Assembly: GCA_965238125.1 (NCBI GenBank)
Contig: OZ250179.1
Location: forward strand, 2,232,001 to 2,296,000
Length of the DNA stretch: 64,000 nucleotides
Direction of reading: 5' to 3'
Origin: UBA6623 sp965238125
GTDB lineage: Bacteria > Acidobacteriota > Terriglobia > Bryobacterales > UBA6623
Position numbers and translations under genes: made by a program. The notes beneath the pieces were generated by a model. The model was given only the letters and a program-made list of their open reading frames with translations, searched no databases and was not told the DNA's origin. Below are positions 18,072 through 25,736 of this stretch, one piece after another. Each line of letters starts with the position of its first letter. Position 1 is the first letter of the stretch.

Positions 18072-19400
18072 GTGAAGAGAGTGTGGGTAGGGGCATTTCT
18101 ATTTTTGACAGTACCGGTCTTGCTTCCACCAACCGTGTGGGGACAGGGGCCTGAGGTCGATACCGGCACCACCGCTTGGATGCTGACTTCGACGGCACTA
18201 GTCTTGCTCATGATTCCCGGGCTGGCCATGTTCTATGGCGGGCTTGTGCGGACTAAGAACGTCCTGGGCACCATGATGCACTGCTTTGCAGCCATGGCCA
18301 TCGTGGGAGTCCTGTGGGTGGTCTGTGGCTACTCGATGAGCTTTGGCTCGAATGTGCTCGGGGGGTGGTTCGGCTGGGACAGCCGCTACCTTTTCCTGAG
18401 AGGAATCGACGACACCATCATGGAGGAAGGGATACCCGAGTACGTGTTCGCCATGTTTCAGGGCAAGTTTGCCATCATCACCCCAGCCCTGATCGCGGGA
18501 GCATTTGCCGAGCGGGTGCGGTTTCGCGGCTACTGCCTGTTCATCACGCTCTGGAGCCTGATCGTCTACAACCCGCTTTGCCACTGGGTGTGGGCCGAGG
18601 ATGGCTTCCTCTTCAACCTGGGTGCCAACGGAGCCATCGACTTCGCGGGCGGCACCGTCGTCCACATCTCCGCCGGCGTCAGTGCCCTGGTGGCGGTTCT
18701 TTATCTGGGCGCCCGTCGGGGCTATCCGCAATCGTCCATGCATCCCAGCAACCTGGTCATCACCTTGATGGGAGTGGGCCTGCTGTGGGTGGGCTGGTTC
18801 GGATTCAACGCGGGCAGTTCGGTGAGCAGCGGACTGGACACCGCCCGGGCTCTGACCGTTACCCAGGTGGCGGCTGCGGCCGGAGCCCTCTCCTGGATGT
18901 TCATCGAGACCATCAAGCATGGGAAGGCGACCAGTCTGGGTGTGGCCTGCGGAATCCTGGCTGGCTTGGTGGCCGTCACACCCGCCGCCGGCGTAGTGAT
19001 GGTCCCCGGGGCCATCTTTCTGGGTCTGGTGGCCTCCCTGTTCTCCAATGCGGCCCTTACCCTCAAAAACAGACTGGGTTACGACGACAGTCTGGATGTC
19101 TTTGGCATTCATGGGGTCTCCGGCATGGTCGGTGCGGTGCTGCTGAGTTTCTTCATCCGGCCGAGTTGGATGGCTGAGGCAGCTCAACTAGCGGGGGGAT
19201 CCTGGAGCATTCTGCAGCAACTAGGGGTTCAGGTTTCGGCGGTGGCCATTACGGTCCTCTACGCCGGCATCGTGTCTCTACTTCTGGCTGTTCTGGTGGA
19301 GAAGACGGTCGGCTTCCGAGTGGACGATTCTGAGGAGATGGCCGGCCTCGATCAAAGCCTGCACGGCGAGCATGGATATGGGTTCCTCAACCTGAATTGA
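18072..19400 (+). CDS. amtB: Ammonium transporter (Amt family)
   Basis: This 442-residue inner-membrane protein has a cleavable signal-like N-terminus followed by about 11 transmembrane helices. Amt signatures are present: MFYGGLVRTKN, FAERVRFRGY, DFAGGTVVHISAGVSALVA with the conserved Asp and first pore His, FGIHGVSGMVGAVL with the second pore His, and the C-terminal GEHGYGF that contacts GlnK. It imports ammonium by deprotonation and conduction through a trimer. It starts with GTG behind GAGGAGG. No glnK gene is adjacent, unusual for amtB, and the flanks are IS debris and a nuclease gene, so it may have been moved alone. It looks intact. Confidence 0.95.
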   Translation: MKRVWVGAFLFLTVPVLLPPTVWGQGPEVDTGTTAWMLTSTALVLLMIPGLAMFYGGLVRTKNVLGTMMHCFAAMAIVGVLWVVCGYSMSFGSNVLGGWFGWDSRYLFLRGIDDTIMEEGIPEYVFAMFQGKFAIITPALIAGAFAERVRFRGYCLFITLWSLIVYNPLCHWVWAEDGFLFNLGANGAIDFAGGTVVHISAGVSALVAVLYLGARRGYPQSSMHPSNLVITLMGVGLLWVGWFGFNAGSSVSSGLDTARALTVTQVAAAAGALSWMFIETIKHGKATSLGVACGILAGLVAVTPAAGVVMVPGAIFLGLVASLFSNAALTLKNRLGYDDSLDVFGIHGVSGMVGAVLLSFFIRPSWMAEAAQLAGGSWSILQQLGVQVSAVAITVLYAGIVSLLLAVLVEKTVGFRVDDSEEMAGLDQSLHGEHGYGFLNLN

Positions 19401-19591
19401 AGGAAGGAAACGATGGCGGAGTAGCCGCCGTCGCAGAGAAGCTTCGCCACGGAGCGGAAGTCTCTGGTTCGCTCAACCTGACGAAGTATGGGGCTAAGAC
19501 GCAAGCCTACGAGGCGGCCAGCTTTACCGCTCGGGATCGCAGGCGGACTTATTCGAATCCCTGACACCGATCAGTACAAAAAGGAGAGTCA

Positions 19592-20953
19592 ATGGAGTAC
19601 GAACGGTTCTTCGCCGGGTTGGCCCCCCGATTGGACATGGCGAGAGTCCTGGCCCACGAGTTCGATCGGAACTTGGCGCACCGATTCAACGTCCTCGACT
19701 ACCTGCGGGATGATGAATTGGGGCTTTCCCGAATCATTGCCGATTTGCTCAATCCCAAGGCAAGTCATGGTCAGGGGGCGCTATTCCTCCAGACGTTGCT
19801 GAGCTTGGAGAGATTGAAAAACACTCGACACTGGCCCGACCTCGACAGGAGCCAGAAGATTTCAGTTGTCGGCGAGCGGAGGATCACCGCCGACCGGCGT
19901 ATTGACATCTCCGTTCAGATCGTCGGTGCCGACGGAAAAACCTACTGCTTGGCCATTGAGAACAAGCCTTACGCCGGCGACCAGGAGAATCAGGTCAAGG
20001 ACTACCTCGAATACCTTAAGCAGGAATACGGTGAACGGTTTCTTCTAATCTACATCTCTCCCACCGGCGAAGGTCCGTCAGACTGGAGCATTCACAAGAC
20101 GGAACTTGACGAATGGAAAGATCGCTTTGCAATCATGCCGTACCATAGAGGTCAAGAGGAGCAAGCGGACGAATTCGATGCCCTTCGCATTCCGCACTCG
20201 CTCGCCGACTGGCTCGGAGAGTGCCGAAAGAACTGCGAAGTGGACCGACTGCGCTGGTTCCTGCGCGACGCCGAGACATTTTGCCAACGGACAGTTGGAG
20301 GCCAAGCCATGATTAGCTCTAGTGAAAGGAAAACTACTTCTGACTTTGTGTTGTCGAATCCGAGCAATCTGAAAACCGCTCTAACGGTGTACGAGTCTTG
20401 GCCCGATGTCATAGATCATGTATGTGAACAATTTCTGAAGGGACTGTGTTCTCGGATTGAGACGGCCGTAAAAGAGAATGAGAATCTGAAGGAGTTCACC
20501 GGCGACATGCGCGTCCGTTGTAGGTATGGAAGTACGGACGCGTGGGGAAGTTACGTCTGCCTATATAGGGAGTGTTGGATTCAATATCCAGATCCAGTGG
20601 AACAAAAATTCAGTCGGACCTCCATTAAGCTGAATAATGCAGGCAAAGGCCCGTATGGCTGGGGCATCGGTGTAGGTTCTCCAATGAACAGGAAGGACAT
20701 GCCGGGCGAATATAAGGAACGGCGACAGCGTCTCGATGCAGCGCTCGAGCGTGCGTTTGGTCGTGACAGAAGTACCGACTGGTGGCCATGGTGGAAGTAC
20801 GTGGATAAGGACAAAGGAAATTGGAACTCACGCGTCCCGGATTTGCATCAGGAGTGCAAAGAGCAAAGCGACGAGATCACGAAGTACTTCGTTGACAAGT
20901 TCACTGAAATTGCGGTGAAAGCGATACCGGTAATCAACGACATTGAGGGTTGA
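19592..20953 (+). CDS. PD-(D/E)XK nuclease superfamily protein (PDDEXK_4 type)
   Basis: In this 453-residue protein, residues ~30-50 (FNVLDYLRDDELGLSRIIAD) and LLNPKASHGQGALFL match the opening of the PDDEXK_4 family. The catalytic core is RRIDISVQIV...YCLAIENKPYAGDQENQ, with D then E-x-K (ENK). The family is scattered in mobile and defence regions and is inferred to be a DNA nuclease; no target is known. The C-terminal half (~250-453) is a charged region of unknown fold. It starts at ATG behind AAGGAG. It stands alone, adjacent to plasmid origin debris. A role in defence is inference. Confidence 0.8.
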   Translation: MEYERFFAGLAPRLDMARVLAHEFDRNLAHRFNVLDYLRDDELGLSRIIADLLNPKASHGQGALFLQTLLSLERLKNTRHWPDLDRSQKISVVGERRITADRRIDISVQIVGADGKTYCLAIENKPYAGDQENQVKDYLEYLKQEYGERFLLIYISPTGEGPSDWSIHKTELDEWKDRFAIMPYHRGQEEQADEFDALRIPHSLADWLGECRKNCEVDRLRWFLRDAETFCQRTVGGQAMISSSERKTTSDFVLSNPSNLKTALTVYESWPDVIDHVCEQFLKGLCSRIETAVKENENLKEFTGDMRVRCRYGSTDAWGSYVCLYRECWIQYPDPVEQKFSRTSIKLNNAGKGPYGWGIGVGSPMNRKDMPGEYKERRQRLDAALERAFGRDRSTDWWPWWKYVDKDKGNWNSRVPDLHQECKEQSDEITKYFVDKFTEIAVKAIPVINDIEG

Positions 20954-21016
20954 AGGTGTGACTTCCACTCACAGCGCCGCCGGATGAGGATCAGCAAGCG
21001 CCGATTCTGGCCGCTG

Positions 21017-21031
21017 TAGCGTGTTACGCTA
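21017..21031. promoter_or_regulatory. Perfect palindrome, possible operator
   Basis: TAGCGT-GTT-ACGCTA lies in the gap between the nuclease gene and the repA remnant. Similar palindromes sit at promoters of RelE/HigB-type operons, but no such gene follows here. Confidence 0.35.
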
Positions 21032-21095
21032 TACCAAACCTAGTAGCGGCGCGGGGTTTCAAGCATGGCGGACTTAAGACAGTAAGATTTATTTA

Positions 21096-21461
21096 GGTGA
21101 GGCGTTCTTCAACGAGATCATCCGCCACCCTGTACCGCTCGATATGAACACCCTCACGGCGCTCAAGCGTTCTTCGCTGGGCCTCGACTTGTACCTCTGG
21201 CTGGTGTACCGGACCTTTCCGCTGAAGCGTCCGATGCGGCTCTCCTGGCCGAGCCTCTACCGCCAGTTCGGAGCGGACACCGCCAAGGCCAACAATAAAG
21301 TAGCGCAGCAGGCTTTCCGCCGGGACTGCCTGCGGGAGCTCAAGAAGATCAAGGCGGCCTGGCCGGAGTTGAATTACTCGACGGCCAAGGGTGTGCTGAT
21401 CCTCTCACCCTCCAGGGCCGCCATCCCCCCGGCGGCGCAGCCGCTTCAACTTGTGAAATAG
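21096..21461 (+). pseudogene. RepA-like plasmid replication initiator, C-terminal fragment
   Basis: The frame reads GEAFFNEIIRHPVPLDMNTL, then LKRSSLGLDLYLWLVYRTFP and WPSLYRQFGADTA. This is the winged-helix C-terminal region of the plasmid RepA family whose N-terminus appears at 63, 61891 and 63429. A natural stop closes it at 21461. No N-terminal part is attached. It lies directly upstream of a repeat-rich, DnaA-box-bearing region, the order expected for a replicon. Confidence 0.6.
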
Positions 21462-21597
21462 CCTTCAACACCCCTTTCCCAGCGCAAGAATCGCCCCCTG
21501 ACGGCATGATACCCGAAGGGTTTCCATAGGGTGTCCAAGGCGCCGCAAGGTGCTCCTGGGCTTTCTTGCGGCTCGACGCAAGCGTGCCCGACGCAAA

Positions 21598-21860
21598 TTT
21601 TTCCACAGATCGCTCTGATTCGGAGCAGTTATCCACGTGCTTTCACCCTCACTCCTTTTCGAGCAAACACCCTCACTAGGGGCCAAAACCTTCGAGCAAA
21701 CACCCTCACACTCAAGTAGTAAAGAGCAAGTAGTACAAAACAAGTAGTAGGAGCGACTACGGCTGTGGATAACTCACTGAAAACAAAAGAGAAACCCCCG
21801 GAAGAGGGGGCTAACGCCCCCCGCAAAAGGCAAAACAAAAACCCTCCTTATAGGTAAGGA
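21598..21860. other. Candidate plasmid replication origin (iterons and DnaA boxes)
   Basis: The non-coding stretch after the repA fragment contains DnaA-box-like TTTTCCACA (21599-21607), TTATCCACG (21629-21637) and a perfect TGTGGATAA (21764-21772). Two 19-bp direct repeats TTCGAGCAAACACCCTCAC lie at 21658-21676 and 21691-21709, with a third partial copy at 21641. Three copies of CAAGTAGTA are spaced exactly 14 bp apart (21713, 21727, 21741). An A-rich segment with a CCCCC/GGGGG stem follows. The combination is typical of an iteron-regulated oriV. Whether it still works is unknown. Confidence 0.6.
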
Positions 21861-21964
21861 ACTGAAAACAAAAGACTTACACCATACCGCAGCGGAACCA
21901 GCAAGCGAACCGACAACAAAACCCAACCCAAAACCCCGGAGGCCGCGATCGGCGCGGGCATCTA

Positions 21965-22993
21965 TCACCGCGCCCTACCCGGAACGTGCAGACCCTCATC
22001 CGGATGATAGTAGCCGGAGCCGACCAGGATCGGCAGACCATAGACCACGACCCTCTTGACGAAAGTCACCTTGCGTGCCAGCCTCCTGGTGGAAGGGTTT
22101 ACAGCCGAGTAGTACAGGAAGGATTCCCCGAAGGCGTCCCCCACACTTACGAGATCCTGACCTTCAAGCGATGTGTTGATGTAGGGATCCAGCTCGGATA
22201 CGCCGTACAACCGGCTCAAAGGATCTCCGTTGAACAGAGAGCTTCCGTAGGCATCCACGCCGAACAGGTAGATCGAGCCGTTCCCCCAACGCGGAGCGGT
22301 GGTCAGGGACCGGACGGCGAAGTATCCCTGCGACTCCAACTCCATCGCGGCGCAACGGACAAACTCCTGCAGCTTCTCTTTGGAAGGATCAGCGTCAAGC
22401 CCCATGGCGTGGACCTCTTCACTTCTGCACGTTCCGGGGAGATCGCGGCGATACACGCCCGCGCCGATCGCGGCCAGGTTCCCTTCCCAGTCAATTTTCT
22501 TGATGTAGGAATACTTCGGCTCATCCCTGCCTGTCGCTGGATTGGTGAAGGAGTAATAGAGCCACCCGGCGCCGAAGCTGCTTACGATACGATGCTGTTC
22601 CTTGTAGTAGTCGTTGCCAAAGGCGTCGATCAGCAGCCCTAACGATGATCCTTCCCGCGACCGGGCGGGCGGGAAGACGAAGAGTCGCGCCTGATCGCTC
22701 AGCGGTGTCGCTTCGGAGACGAAGATATAGATTGGGCCGCTTTTCCAACGCTCGTCCTCGTTGAAGGCCCGGCGGGCCTCCTCAAATCCCATTTCCTGGA
22801 CAAACTCGTAGGCGCACTGAACGAATGCTTCAACGCCCTCCGGGGTGCGAACGGCGCGAGCGGTGATGGAGTGATCCGCGCAAGACAGTGGTTCAGCGGT
22901 GCCCCCCTGGGCAACGAGAGTCGGCGCCGCGACGCAAAGTAAGATTGAGAAAATCAGGAATAAGGAGAAGTTATGTTTCATAGTCTGCCCCAT
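21965..22993 (-). CDS. Exported protein with two Cache-like sensor domains
   Basis: From the Met at 22993 (MGQT; a second Met at 22981 starts MKHNFSLFLIFSIL) this is a ~342-residue protein with a signal peptide ending near LVAQGG. Two homologous ~140-residue halves follow. Each has a helix (EAFVQCAYEFVQEMG; LQEFVRCAAMELESQG) and then a sheet segment with SGPIYIFV or NGSIYLFG, and LLIDAFGNDYY or the equivalent. Both end in YYSFTNPATG/YYSAVNPSTR and a YV/FVK strand. This resembles Cache domains that bind small molecules in the periplasm. There is no transmembrane anchor or signalling output, so it may be a soluble binding protein. The gene is monocistronic. Confidence 0.65.
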   Translation of the reverse strand: MGQTMKHNFSLFLIFSILLCVAAPTLVAQGGTAEPLSCADHSITARAVRTPEGVEAFVQCAYEFVQEMGFEEARRAFNEDERWKSGPIYIFVSEATPLSDQARLFVFPPARSREGSSLGLLIDAFGNDYYKEQHRIVSSFGAGWLYYSFTNPATGRDEPKYSYIKKIDWEGNLAAIGAGVYRRDLPGTCRSEEVHAMGLDADPSKEKLQEFVRCAAMELESQGYFAVRSLTTAPRWGNGSIYLFGVDAYGSSLFNGDPLSRLYGVSELDPYINTSLEGQDLVSVGDAFGESFLYYSAVNPSTRRLARKVTFVKRVVVYGLPILVGSGYYHPDEGLHVPGRAR

Positions 22994-23036
22994 TTTCTCA
23001 CACCCACCCAAACAAGCCCACCGGAGAGGACCGCTC

Positions 23037-23339
23037 CTAACCAGGGGCAGTAATGATAACCCGGTAGAGCAGGCCAAAGACGGTCGTGGCGAGCAGGACG
23101 ATCAACGGCCAGATCACTTTTTGTAGCGTGTCAATACGGCTCCCTAGCGCGTCAACACGGCTTCCCACAGCGTCGATTCGTGCGTTGACTTCGGTGAACC
23201 CCGCTTTCATCTCGGCGATAACATTCTGGCTGGCTATTTGGCGGACTTCCGCTTCGGCAGCATGGGCCAAGTCGGGGTCGGCGCTGGTTAGCAAGGCGCG
23301 AAAGAGCGCGCCGGTAACGGGTTCAGCTGGGCTTGCCAT
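23037..23339 (-). CDS. Small coiled-coil protein with a C-terminal membrane anchor
   Basis: In this 100-residue protein a heptad region (VNARIDAVGSRVDALGSRID) leads into one transmembrane helix (VIWPLIVLLATTVFGLLYRV) near the C-terminus. Proteins of this shape are common and unassigned. A second tail with the same design (IEDLRRVIWLVIWPLIVLLG) is encoded at 60441-60553, suggesting a family carried in this accessory DNA. Function is unknown. Confidence 0.6.
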   Translation of the reverse strand: MASPAEPVTGALFRALLTSADPDLAHAAEAEVRQIASQNVIAEMKAGFTEVNARIDAVGSRVDALGSRIDTLQKVIWPLIVLLATTVFGLLYRVIITAPG

Positions 23340-23449
23340 TAGGATGCTCCTTGTGGGGCAGATCGAAGAGTTCCCGATCCCGATCCCGTTCTAAGAATAC
23401 ATCGAGCCCCCGGCAACGTGCTGTGGCTTCTGCTCTGGGCAATGCCCGT

Positions 23450-23569
23450 TTTACCGGGGTGCCTCCGGGGCGTATCATCGTGCGCGTAAAGACTCCAACC
23501 GACTCCGTCGAGCAACGGGAGGTTGCGGTTTCGAACCAGGAACTTCGGCTCAGCTTGACGATGCCGTGA
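23450..23569 (+). pseudogene. C-terminal fragment, PEGA/carboxypeptidase-regulatory-like
   Basis: The frame ARFTGVPPGRIIVRVKTPTD and QELRLSLTMP ends at a TGA that overlaps the GTG start of the lipoprotein gene by four bases. It looks like the last strands of a small beta-sandwich domain. The upstream part is missing or out of frame. Confidence 0.35.
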
Positions 23570-23791
23570 CGAGACTCACCAGAAAGAGCGGGAGTCTTTT
23601 CAGGAAAACCCCGGCAACCGAGCTTGCGCTCCTGTTGTTTCTATCCCTCCTGCCGTCCTGCGCGGCGAGGCACATGCCTAACTGGTCCAGAGTGCAAGCC
23701 GTGCCACCCAAGACAAAGATCGAAGTGCAACTGTACAAGGACGAAGCTCCCCAGGGAAGCCGGAAGGTCAAGGGCCGCTTCGACTCGGCCG
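23566..23791 (+). pseudogene. Lipoprotein, truncated by resolvase-element insertion
   Basis: The GTG start overlaps the previous stop. There is a basic N-region, a hydrophobic core ELALLLFLSLLPSCAA with a lipobox-like LPSC, then NWSRVQAVPPKTKIEVQLYK. At RKVKGRFDSA the frame enters the serine recombinase sequence (23792 onward), which marks the insertion or deletion joint. The original protein was probably a short surface lipoprotein. Confidence 0.55.
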
Positions 23792-24215
23792 CGACCGGCT
23801 GCTGGTCAGCGAGTTGTCGCGGCTCGGCCGCAGCCTCTCTCAGGTGATCCAGATCGTGGAGACCCTGGTCCGGCGCAAGATCCGCTTCATCGCCATCAAG
23901 GAGGCGATCGAGTTCGACGGCAAGCAGGACCTGCGGACTAAGGTGATGATCGCCCTGTTCGGATTGTTTGCCGAGGTCGAGCGGGACCTGATCTCAGAAC
24001 GGACCAAGGAAGGACTCGCCGCTGCCAAAGCCAAGGGGAAACTGCTCGGCCGGCCCAAGGGGGCCTTGGGAACATCCAGGCTCGACGGCAAGGAGCAAGA
24101 CATCCGGGCGCTGTTGGGCAAGGATGTCTCCAAGGCCTCGATTGCCAAGATACTGGACGTCTCCCGCTCCGCCCTCTACCACTTCATCCAGACCCGCAAG
24201 ATCGCTCCGGGCTGA
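23792..24215 (+). pseudogene. tnpR: Serine recombinase (resolvase/Mpi-like), N-terminally truncated
   Basis: The frame begins at DRLLVSELSRLGRSLSQVIQ and lacks the first ~68 residues, which contain the catalytic Ser. It is otherwise almost identical to the intact copy at 29881-30504, including DLISERTKEGLAAAKAKGKL and the C-terminal HTH (VSKASIAKILDVSRSALYHF). It is inactive as a recombinase. It is followed 19 nt later by a Tn3-like terminal repeat. Confidence 0.9.
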
Positions 24216-24234
24216 CCCCAAGACTCGGACCGCC

Positions 24235-24272
24235 CTTATGTTGTATTTCAACACGAATGTGGGCGCTACCCC
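24235..24272 (+). repeat. Tn3-like 38-bp terminal repeat, variant form
   Basis: This begins CTTATGTTGTATTTCAACAC and ends GGGCGCTACCC. It is nearly identical to 30524-30561, and its inner and outer ends resemble the 38-bp repeats at 24839, 36792, 37362 and 63603. Confidence 0.65.
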
Positions 24273-24850
24273 AGACAAGGACTATGGCCCTTTGGACCCC
24301 GTGGTCAACCGGAAGGAACGAACGATCCACCTCGATTGGATCACAGAGCACTGGGACAGGATCGGACAGTTCTTCGCGGCGTTCGCGAGCGGCCAGACCA
24401 CCGCGTCTGTCGCACTCAAGCGTCTGGTAGGCCATGGGCCGAAGAATCGCTTCTACCGAGCGACTCGCGAGCTCGGCCGCGTCTTCAAGACCGAGTTCAT
24501 CCTCGACTACCTGAGCCAGCCGGCGCTTCGCACGCGGATCCGACGCGGGCTCCTCAAGGGAGAACAGCTACACGCCCTCGCCCGGTGCGTCCACTACGGC
24601 CCGACCGGATCAGCGCGACTTCGAACGCCAAACCGGCGCGGCGAGCTGCCTGCTTCTCATCCTCGCAGCTATCATCTATTGGTAGATTCGGGAGATCGAT
24701 CGTGTTTTGAGCGAGGCGGGCTCGGATGCGGACGATCTCAACTTCGAGTTACTGCCCCATATCAGCCCGATCGGGTGGGACAACGTCCTCCTCTACGGCG
24801 AGTACCAGCTCAACCGCAGTCTCGTGCGAAGCGAAAGGCTTAGCGTATAA
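24271..24850 (+). pseudogene. tnpA: Tn3-family transposase TnpA, C-terminal fragment
   Basis: The frame gives HLDWITEHWDRIGQFFAAFA, then GHGPKNRFYRATRELGRVFK and FILDYLSQPALRTRIRRGLL. A ~10-bp deletion near 24600 shifts the frame. The rest reads CLLLILAAIIYWQIREIDR, then HISPIGWDNVLLYGEYQLNR and a stop at 24848-24850. This is the conserved C-terminus of Tn3 transposases. The N-terminal two thirds are absent. It ends inside the 38-bp terminal repeat 24839-24876, as in genuine Tn3 elements. Confidence 0.8.
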
Positions 24851-24876
24851 ATTCGCACGATTCTGGGCGCTACCCT
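24839..24876 (+). repeat. Tn3-like 38-bp terminal repeat, right end
   Basis: CTTAGCGTATAAATTCGCAC through GGGCGCTACCCT, overlapping the tnpA stop codon. It appears identical to the repeats of the miniature element at 36792-37399. Confidence 0.8.
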
Positions 24877-24954
24877 TATAAAGGCTACTTGACACGCCCC
24901 GCATGAGCGTGGGAGCGGCCATTCGGGTGCATGGGTTCCCTGCTGAGGCGTCCC

Positions 24955-25410
24955 TCAGCTGGCGGAAGACACGGCGACCTCGACCTCGCTGCCCTTGTCT
25001 ATCTGAAGACGGTCCATCAGCTTGACTGGAGCGACTAGCTCCACGCACCTCTTGTCGTGCGGGTTGCCGGCCCGTCTGACCAGGACCTCCTGGGTCTCGC
25101 CTCGCACTGACGCCGTTGCTCTGTAGTAGCAGTACCCGCCGCGTTTCTTGGGGATCCTTTGGTCTGTCGGATGCTTGACGTCCTCTGGGCGCTCGAAGAA
25201 TAATGCACGCATAGCGCGCAGGTCGTCAGATACTCCATCGGCTACCCTAAGGTTGAGAGTGCCGCAGAAAACGCTCTCCCAACCGGTCTCTTTCATTATT
25301 CGGCGCACACGCTGCGGATTGCACTTGAAGACCTCCCTCTCCCCCGCCACCTCAGGTTGCCTGGGACGATCAGATGAGCTCCGTCTGTACACCGTACCCT
25401 TGAAGATCAT
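24955..25410 (-). CDS. DUF120/RibK-like protein (archaeal-type CTP-dependent riboflavin kinase homologue)
   Basis: This 151-residue protein begins MIFKGTVYRR and has GTLNLRVAD at about residues 50-58, then RKRGGYCYYRA-like strands. Its C-terminal core is VELVAPVKLMDRLQIDKGSE followed by VEV. The order GTLN(L/V)-beta barrel-IEIIAP(M/V)LR..L.L.DGDEVEV is the signature of archaeal DUF120 riboflavin kinases, which use CTP to make FMN; length fits (~130-160). Bacteria normally use RibF, so the presence here is unusual. Catalytic competence cannot be judged by eye. It is flanked by transposase scraps and is probably acquired. An alternative is a diverged sugar-nucleotide or nucleotide-binding barrel with a new role. 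Confidence 0.6.
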   Translation of the reverse strand: MIFKGTVYRRSSSDRPRQPEVAGEREVFKCNPQRVRRIMKETGWESVFCGTLNLRVADGVSDDLRAMRALFFERPEDVKHPTDQRIPKKRGGYCYYRATASVRGETQEVLVRRAGNPHDKRCVELVAPVKLMDRLQIDKGSEVEVAVSSAS

Positions 25411-25534
25411 GCGATCTCTCCCTTGTCTCGACGGTGAGACGAGACCTAGTGAGCAGAGCGCCGTCGGGCAACAGGGGCGGAGACACTCCCCGAGAGGCCT
25501 GGCACGCGCTGCGTCAAGTATTCTTTATAAGCCC

Positions 25535-25642
25535 CGGATTCAATGGGTGAAGGCGACGGCTCGCGGCTTTCGCAATCAACAGAACTTCATCAACGCCATC
25601 TACTTCCACTGCGGAGGACTCGATATGGCCCCCGGCCACTAA
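25535..25642 (+). pseudogene. Transposase C-terminal scrap
   Basis: The frame IQWVKATARGFRNQQNFINA followed by IYFHCGGLDMAPGH and a stop resembles the end of DDE transposases of the ISL3/IS204 kind, where a KATARGFRN segment precedes a short hydrophobic tail. The exact family is uncertain and no other part is present. Confidence 0.45.
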
Positions 25643-25736
25643 AAAACCGGAGGAGCCCTTTGATGGAACTATGTGATCTCTCGTAACAACCCAGTCATCC
25701 GAATCGACAGGAAAAACGACCATCCTGGGAGCTACC

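Noticed and set aside
19520..19575. tRNA-like TTCGAATCCC string
   Set aside because: No acceptor stem, anticodon arm or CCA context could be folded around it.
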